Part shown: piece by piece, positions 60,401-64,000 of the stretch
Layout of the letters: each line of letters opens with the position of its first letter
Position numbering within the stretch: position 1 is the stretch's first letter
DNA from: Cinclus cinclus
Taxonomy: Eukaryota > Chordata > Aves > Passeriformes > Cinclidae
Length of the DNA stretch: 64,000 nt
Direction of reading: 5' to 3'
NCBI RefSeq assembly: GCF_963662255.1
Contig: NC_085052.1
Span: 8,187,307 to 8,251,306 of the forward strand
The notes under the pieces: model-generated
The model's input: only the letters and a program-made list of their open reading frames with translations
Database searches by the model: none
What the model was told of the DNA's origin: nothing
Made by a program: the position numbers and the translations under genes

Positions 60401-61945
60401 GGAAACACTTTTTCTGCAGCAAGGAAGTGTTCAGCAGTGGTGAGGATTCTAAAATCCCACCTCATTAAAAAAATCAAGCCTTGAATTCCTTGCTTTGATT
60501 GATCTCTTACCTTTGCCTCTAAGAGTCAGATAATTTGGCAAATCAGAAGAATTAAAGTTTGTAAGCATATACACCTCAGAGGGCTGAGCCTTAAAGAATG
60601 AGGTTAAAGACCTCATAAATGAGACTGACTTTGCATATTTGGAATTTCTGAGAAAACATGGGTAATTTGAAGTGACAATGAGGGAATCAGACTAAGCTCT
60701 TCTAAATTTTCACCATCCAGATCACCAGTGAAAAACATATTTCTTATGTCATGGGTAATTGGAAATATTCTTAGATTTATGCTGTTTTTTGGACAGATTA
60801 AATATAAAGAAGAATATGAAAAAACAAAAGGAAAAGCAACTGAAACCAAGGATTCAAGACTTTTGCACTCTCTGAAGGTGGCCAAGATGAGTAGTGAGGT
60901 AAATTATTTTTCTTACACAAAAGGTGTTTTTCATAATGAGGAACCTTTCAGCAACACTATGCAATCTACAACTGCTACTGCTCTCACTGTAAGAAATTCT
61001 TGGAAGCATTTGACAAAACTAGTTTCATTCACCATCTGTTAATCTGCAATGATTGCACAGCAGGGGATTTTGGGCAATAGTGTCCTTATTTTGGGGCAGG
61101 AAAATAACATCCTGTTAAAACCTCAGTATGAATAAAATATCATATTAAAACCTCAATATAAACACTTCTGCATGGAACTTTCAACTTTGTAAAGGTATGC
61201 TTACAAGTAAGATGTACTGCAATAGAGAAATTGTCTCTAGAATCTGGAAAATTTATCCTGACATCTGTTTTGTCCCTTATAGGACCTAATTTCTACCTGT
61301 GGTTTATTTTTTTTTTTGCTTTGTTTTTTGCCTAATCTTCCTAAGGACCCAAACAAGAGAAGTGACTTAAGATAGCTTTGCAATATCTGATACAGACAAT
61401 CTATTTTCATTCCTATTTCTAGATTGCCTACAAAAAAGGCTTTGAGGAGAGCAGGGCCCATTTCCATCTGCCCTTGGACATGATAAACCTGAGGCATGCT
61501 AAGAAGGCTCAGGCACTTGCCAGTGACTTGGATTATAGAACGAGACTCCATGAGTACACAGTGCTTCCAGAAGATATGAAGACCAAGTGGGCAAGGAAGG
61601 CCTATGATCTCCAGAGTGATGTAAGATGGTGTACATCTATCTTAAATGTTAAAAACAGTACAAGAGATTATAATTTTTCCATTTGATGTTAATTCTTATT
61701 TGGTACGTGTGCTGTCACATTGTACTATGGCTTTTTAAAATGTCTTTGCAATGGCTTTGAAACTGGAAAGGGTGCACATGTTCACTTGCAAACGTTATAC
61801 TCTTGTTCCCTGTGCCAATAAATGTAATTTTCCTCTGCAGCTCCAATATAGGGCAGATCTGACGTGGATGAAAGGAGCTGGATGTATCACAGAAGGAAGT
61901 CTTAATATACAACAAGCCAAAAAGGCAGGAGATTTAGTCAGTGAG
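39674..61945 (+). CDS. NRAP: NRAP, nebulin-related anchoring protein (5' part, 20 exons)
   Basis: NRAP is a striated-muscle scaffold that helps assemble myofibrils and links terminal actin filaments to the membrane at intercalated discs and myotendinous junctions. Seen here: one N-terminal LIM domain (Cys6, Cys9, His27, Cys30, Cys33, Cys36, Cys54, His57), a linker, then nebulin modules of about 35 residues with SDxxYK-type boundaries. All 20 exons join in frame for 716 codons; mammalian NRAP is about 1730 residues, so the 3' half is off window. Almost every repeat exon is a phase-0 unit of 33-39 codons. The LIM plus long nebulin array, and the match of consecutive modules in order, separate it from nebulette/LASP proteins, which have few modules and an SH3 domain. 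Confidence 0.97.
40023..40117 (+). CDS. NRAP: NRAP exon 2, rest of LIM domain
   Basis: After acceptor CATTTCCAG it encodes [16 protein letters not shown] and [10 protein letters not shown], completing both zinc fingers (His27, Cys30, Cys33, Cys36, Cys54). Donor AAGC/GTAAGT, phase 2. Confidence 0.96.
40807..40894 (+). CDS. NRAP: NRAP exon 3, LIM end and linker
   Basis: Acceptor CCTTTCTAG. It encodes [18 protein letters not shown], including His57, the last LIM ligand, and ends KKLSEVVSE. Two donors overlap, GTG/GTAAGT and GAG/GTAAGA; the second keeps VSE-IKY at the junction and matches the family better. Confidence 0.88.
40895..43130. other. NRAP intron 3 with GC-rich block
   Basis: This intron is 2.2 kb. 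At 41391-41612 it holds a T21 run, a CpG-rich block of about 170 bp and an AAT repeat ending in poly(A). The rest is AT-rich with no exon seen. Confidence 0.6.
41391..41612. repeat. Poly(T), GC-rich block and AAT repeat
   Basis: T21 at 41391-41411, then a CpG-rich segment including a GCGGCCGC site near 41463, then (AAT)n at 41584-41605 running into A-rich sequence. It could be a retroinserted fragment with an AAT/A tail or a small intronic CpG island; I cannot name a source. Confidence 0.5.
43131..43235 (+). CDS. NRAP: NRAP exon 4, linker
   Basis: Thirty-five codons, acceptor TTTTTAATAG and donor [27 protein letters not shown] matches the linker block with the K-S-V-F-x-W-D signature that follows the LIM domain in NRAP. 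Confidence 0.94.
43744..43848 (+). CDS. NRAP: NRAP exon 5, linker/first degenerate module
   Basis: Thirty-five codons, acceptor GTTTTGTAG and donor [27 protein letters not shown] and [17 protein letters not shown] correspond to the mammalian Y-x-x-G-Y-G-E-G-x-x-W-x-P-G block. Confidence 0.94.
44522..44629 (+). CDS. NRAP: NRAP exon 6, nebulin module ([11 protein letters not shown] type)
   Basis: Thirty-six codons, acceptor CATCTTCTAG and donor [29 protein letters not shown] is one of three near-identical NRAP-specific modules (with exons 8 and 10). Confidence 0.96.
45462..45566 (+). CDS. NRAP: NRAP exon 7, nebulin module
   Basis: Thirty-five codons, acceptor [25 protein letters not shown] then [17 protein letters not shown]: YKxxxEE start, T-x-V-x-D-T-P centre and LASD end, a canonical module. 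Confidence 0.96.
46118..46225 (+). CDS. NRAP: NRAP exon 8, nebulin module ([11 protein letters not shown] type)
   Basis: Thirty-six codons, acceptor [30 protein letters not shown] then [11 protein letters not shown]. Closely related in protein and DNA to exons 6 and 10. Confidence 0.96.
47202..47306 (+). CDS. NRAP: NRAP exon 9, nebulin module
   Basis: Thirty-five codons, acceptor TTTTCCTGTTAG, donor [26 protein letters not shown] through [10 protein letters not shown]. It lacks the usual SD ending, as the mammalian counterpart does. Confidence 0.95.
47307..50043. other. NRAP intron 9
   Basis: A 2.7-kb AT-rich intron with a short TATATA-rich patch around 48647-48687. No exon, RNA gene or recognised mobile element was found. 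Confidence 0.5.
50044..50148 (+). CDS. NRAP: NRAP exon 10, nebulin module ([11 protein letters not shown] type)
   Basis: Thirty-five codons, acceptor [29 protein letters not shown] then [11 protein letters not shown]. It pairs with exon 9's QYGQ-GY junction as in mammals. Confidence 0.96.
51888..52004 (+). CDS. NRAP: NRAP exon 11, long nebulin module
   Basis: Thirty-nine codons, acceptor [29 protein letters not shown] then [14 protein letters not shown]. The extra four residues relative to a standard module fall in the middle, as in other KMKGAAHxHSL modules. Confidence 0.95.
52690..53030 (-). mobile_element. Degraded CR1/L3-like LINE fragment, reverse orientation
   Basis: On the plus strand GGGCTGGAAGGGCCCTCCTG, then CCAATTTCTAGCCTACATTT, TTTAGTTTAAAAAGTTCTTC and TCGACTAAGCAAGCCGAGTT recall the reverse complement of old CR1-like LINE 3' sequences. 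Divergence is high, so the family call is tentative. It lies in NRAP intron 11. Confidence 0.45.
53398..53502 (+). CDS. NRAP: NRAP exon 12, nebulin module
   Basis: Thirty-five codons, acceptor GTCACTAAG and donor [27 protein letters not shown] then [17 protein letters not shown]. The acceptor's pyrimidine tract is short, but protein conservation is strong. Confidence 0.94.
54392..54428. repeat. TA dinucleotide microsatellite
   Basis: About 18 perfect TA repeats ending 22 bases before NRAP exon 13, immediately followed by the T-rich tract and TACAG acceptor. Confidence 0.97.
54451..54558 (+). CDS. NRAP: NRAP exon 13, nebulin module
   Basis: Thirty-six codons, acceptor TTTTTGTACAG, preceded closely by a TA microsatellite. 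[19 protein letters not shown] then [13 protein letters not shown]. Confidence 0.96.
55264..55368 (+). CDS. NRAP: NRAP exon 14, nebulin module
   Basis: Thirty-five codons, acceptor TGTGTTTCAG and donor [28 protein letters not shown] then [13 protein letters not shown], a highly conserved NRAP module. Confidence 0.95.
55369..57605. other. NRAP intron 14 with 21-bp tandem duplication
   Basis: This 2.2-kb intron contains a GC-richer stretch (55560-55930) with a perfect 21-base direct tandem duplication at 55610-55651. No exon was found. Confidence 0.6.
55610..55651. repeat. Perfect 21-bp tandem duplication
   Basis: Two adjacent identical copies of a unit that begins GATGTGAAATC and ends GGGACTCCT, each 21 bases. 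Confidence 0.95.
57606..57704 (+). CDS. NRAP: NRAP exon 15, nebulin module
   Basis: Thirty-three codons, acceptor [29 protein letters not shown] then [11 protein letters not shown]. This is the short-module type that opens each seven-module super-repeat. Confidence 0.95.
58209..58313 (+). CDS. NRAP: NRAP exon 16, nebulin module
   Basis: Thirty-five codons, acceptor CATATGCAG and donor [27 protein letters not shown] then [12 protein letters not shown]. Confidence 0.95.
59870..59977 (+). CDS. NRAP: NRAP exon 17, nebulin module
   Basis: Thirty-six codons, acceptor CCTTTCTCAG, donor [28 protein letters not shown] then [12 protein letters not shown]; the YKExWEKxKG-GFxxKLD pattern is typical of super-repeat position 3. 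Confidence 0.96.
60797..60898 (+). CDS. NRAP: NRAP exon 18, nebulin module
   Basis: Thirty-four codons, acceptor TTTTTTGGACAG, donor [27 protein letters not shown] then [13 protein letters not shown]. Confidence 0.95.
61423..61620 (+). CDS. NRAP: NRAP exon 19, two fused nebulin modules
   Basis: Sixty-six codons in one exon, acceptor CTATTTCTAG and donor GAT/GTAAGA. The first module starts [19 protein letters not shown]; the second, [17 protein letters not shown], ends AYDLQSD. The LASD-LDYR boundary carries no intron, unlike the other module boundaries here. Confidence 0.96.
61841..61945 (+). CDS. NRAP: NRAP exon 20, nebulin module (last visible)
   Basis: Thirty-five codons, acceptor TTTTCCTCTGCAG and donor [28 protein letters not shown] then [11 protein letters not shown], the WMKGxGxxxEGS module that closes a super-repeat. 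The next module exon must lie beyond 64000. Confidence 0.96.
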
Positions 61946-64000
61946 GTAAGCAAAGTTCTCAGGCTTCTGTATGTTGTTTGTTCAAAGGTTCGTGCACACT
62001 TACTCCATTACATTATGTGGAATAGCTAAGGGATTCCTAACAAGGAATATCTGAGAAATGGAAAAAACTGGTGGGCATAATGTAGTTATTCTATAGTTTA
62101 GAAGATCCTGGGTTAGAGATTAAAATTTTGTTATTGCTTTATATAATTATCAAAATAATCTGTGAGGTAGAAATCCCTGCAGTTGTGCTTCCACCTCTTT
62201 TCATTCTCCTGTCCATTTTGCAGATCAGCATCGAATTTACATTGAGTTTCTTGTGCTGCATGAAATACAAAGAGGTTTTAAGGAGCAGTATTGAAAAATT
62301 AGATCTTTGTTAGCCATAGCTGAAAATTTCCTTGCTCCTTAGCAAGTACAGGCTGTGACTTTACTGGCAGCTTCAGCTTTTCCTTCTTTTCCTTGCTTTT
62401 GCTTTATTCATTCATGGCTTTTCACTGCCATTAACCTTATGGAAGTAAATTTCCTCAGCTTCTTAGCTATGGTTGAGCAGTCTCACTAGTGCTAGGAAAA
62501 CTAGAGAACAGAGAGGAGAATAAATTAGGGGAAGTTTGACAAGAAGGACAAAATCCCACTTAGTTCTGGAAGGAGGAACAGAAGCCAGTTAGTTACTGGT
62601 GATCACACTCTGACACCTTGGGTCTCTGACATCCTCTCACTACTCCTATGAGGGGTAAAAATACATCTTAGAAACGAAAGAGCAGCTACCTCAGATCTGG
62701 TGTCTTGCTACAGGTAGACTGACATCTGCTTCTGGGGTGTGTGGTAGTAATAATCACTTCCACAAATATTTAATCCATAATGATCTGCCTTTTCATTCCA
62801 GTGCTGTGCAAGGCCACGAGATGGCTGACAGTCACCTAAACCTGAGACTGGTGGATATTATTTTAGAGATCTCTATTGCCATACAAAGCCTGGCGTTTTG
62901 TCATTTCTTTGCAGGATGTCACTACATTGTGTTCCATGCAATGTGACAAAACATGCTGTTTTTAATCTGCCTCCCTTCCTTCCAGGTTTCTAAAATAAAG
63001 CGATGAGCACCTCTTTGAAGTGCTGCATGCTTTTTTAACTTCTGTTTTGTGTTCCCCTAGCAGAGACACAGTGTAAGCTGATCTGTTCACCCATCAGTTC
63101 AAACAGAAGTATTTCTCTCCTGAAATGCCAGATAATGAAAAAAAAAAAAATGCATTTACACCCTTTCCTGGTGGAATGCCCCACTTCATGTCTGAACTGG
63201 TAGAATAAGAATTCAATTAGAGTATACAAGAAGTGTTTGCTGGGTCTCCCCTGTCACAGTGTGGTCTTGAAAGAGAGTCCTGCATTTCCTTGTACTATCT
63301 CAAAGAAAGAAAGGATGCTTAGCTCACTCTCAAATGAGTAGTTCAAAAGGTTGAAGCAAAGATATTAATGGAAAACAGACCTGCTCTAAAGCCTTATGAA
63401 GTCAATTAAAGTTTTCCATTCACTTCAGTGTGTTTCAGGTGTAAAACAAAATGTAAAATGGAGTTGGACAGTCTTATTTACCAAACCTAAATGTAAAAAA
63501 ACAAAAATGTAAAAAGTATGGACAGTCTTATTTACCAGACCTAAAATATTAGTCTCTATGCACATTTGTCCATTCAAATGGATTATATATAAGTATTTGC
63601 AACAGAGGATGAATAAAGAACAATATTTTTCCCATATCTGAGACTTTAACCTTGTGGAGGCCTCTCATAGCTGTTCACCCCAGAAAGGCTTGACTGAAAT
63701 ATCTATGCATTGCTCTGCTTTGAAAAGGGGAAGATTTTGAGAGGATGGGGAAGATTTTGAATTCAAGTTACTTTCAGGACTCTGAAATTGCTTTCTCGAA
63801 TTTAATTATCATCTCAATAATTTCAAAATATCTCAGTAACATATGTTCAGTGATTTAACCACCCATGCACATGCTTGAGAAGTCTCTTGTAAGGAAATGA
63901 GATGGTAACACTGTGTGGTTTATCAGCTCTCTTGGATCCTGACTTAAGTCATACCCAGGTTGTGAACACCATGGGTTGGTGTGCAACCTAGGTCCTGTAA
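61946..64000 (+). other. NRAP intron 20 to right edge
   Basis: No nebulin-type exon with proper splice sites is seen. The segment at 62260-62313 reads MKYKEVLRSSIEKLDLC and stops, without an acceptor just before it. A 26-base direct repeat occurs at 63465-63490 and 63519-63545. The next NRAP exon should lie beyond the window. Confidence 0.6.
63465..63545. repeat. Direct repeat pair, 54-bp spacing
   Basis: TGGACAGTCTTATTTACC followed by A/G and ACCTAA occurs twice, at 63465 and 63519, with AATGTAAAAA-type sequence between. It looks like a local duplication. Confidence 0.85.

Noticed and set aside
1..64000. tRNA, rRNA, CRISPR arrays, bacterial-type operons or complete transposons
   Set aside because: Looked for on both strands by eye; none seen. 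The window is ordinary vertebrate genic sequence with degraded LINE fragments.

Overview
This is a piece of a vertebrate nuclear genome, most likely a bird. Protein-coding sequence is split into short exons with GT-AG introns. The background is AT-rich and carries fragments that resemble CR1 LINE 3' ends, the dominant repeat of bird genomes. The gene order is the conserved amniote block PLEKHS1 - CASP7 - NRAP (human 10q25). I identified the three genes by translating exons and comparing them with remembered family sequences; no database search was run.

Layout. Positions about 700-9920, minus strand: PLEKHS1, a pleckstrin-homology adaptor. Eight well-supported coding exons are visible and a ninth (the first) is plausible. 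The C-terminal exons lie off the left edge. Positions about 12715-33500, minus strand: a complete caspase-7 coding sequence in six exons (310 codons from ATG to TGA), with a 3'UTR of about 1.35 kb, a 13.8-kb intron, and a probable CpG-island promoter near 33.2-33.5 kb. Positions 32966-34752: a repeat-rich stretch holding a CA-type microsatellite, the CpG island, a C-rich minisatellite and about 210 bp of pure GGAGA pentanucleotide. Positions 35417-37561, plus strand: four exon-like open segments and a poly(A) signal that belong to no gene I recognise. This is the most open question in the window. Positions 39674 to the right edge, plus strand: NRAP (nebulin-related anchoring protein), with its LIM domain and the first part of its nebulin-repeat array. 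Twenty exons encode 716 codons and the gene continues beyond the window.

CASP7 and NRAP are arranged head to head, with start codons 7.7 kb apart. PLEKHS1 follows CASP7 tail to head. The three genes do not form a functional pathway: an executioner apoptosis protease, a PI3K-linked PH adaptor and a muscle myofibril-assembly scaffold are neighbours by conserved synteny. I saw no tRNA, rRNA, CRISPR or complete mobile element. Most long simple open frames at 32.9-34.8 kb are artefacts of tandem repeats.
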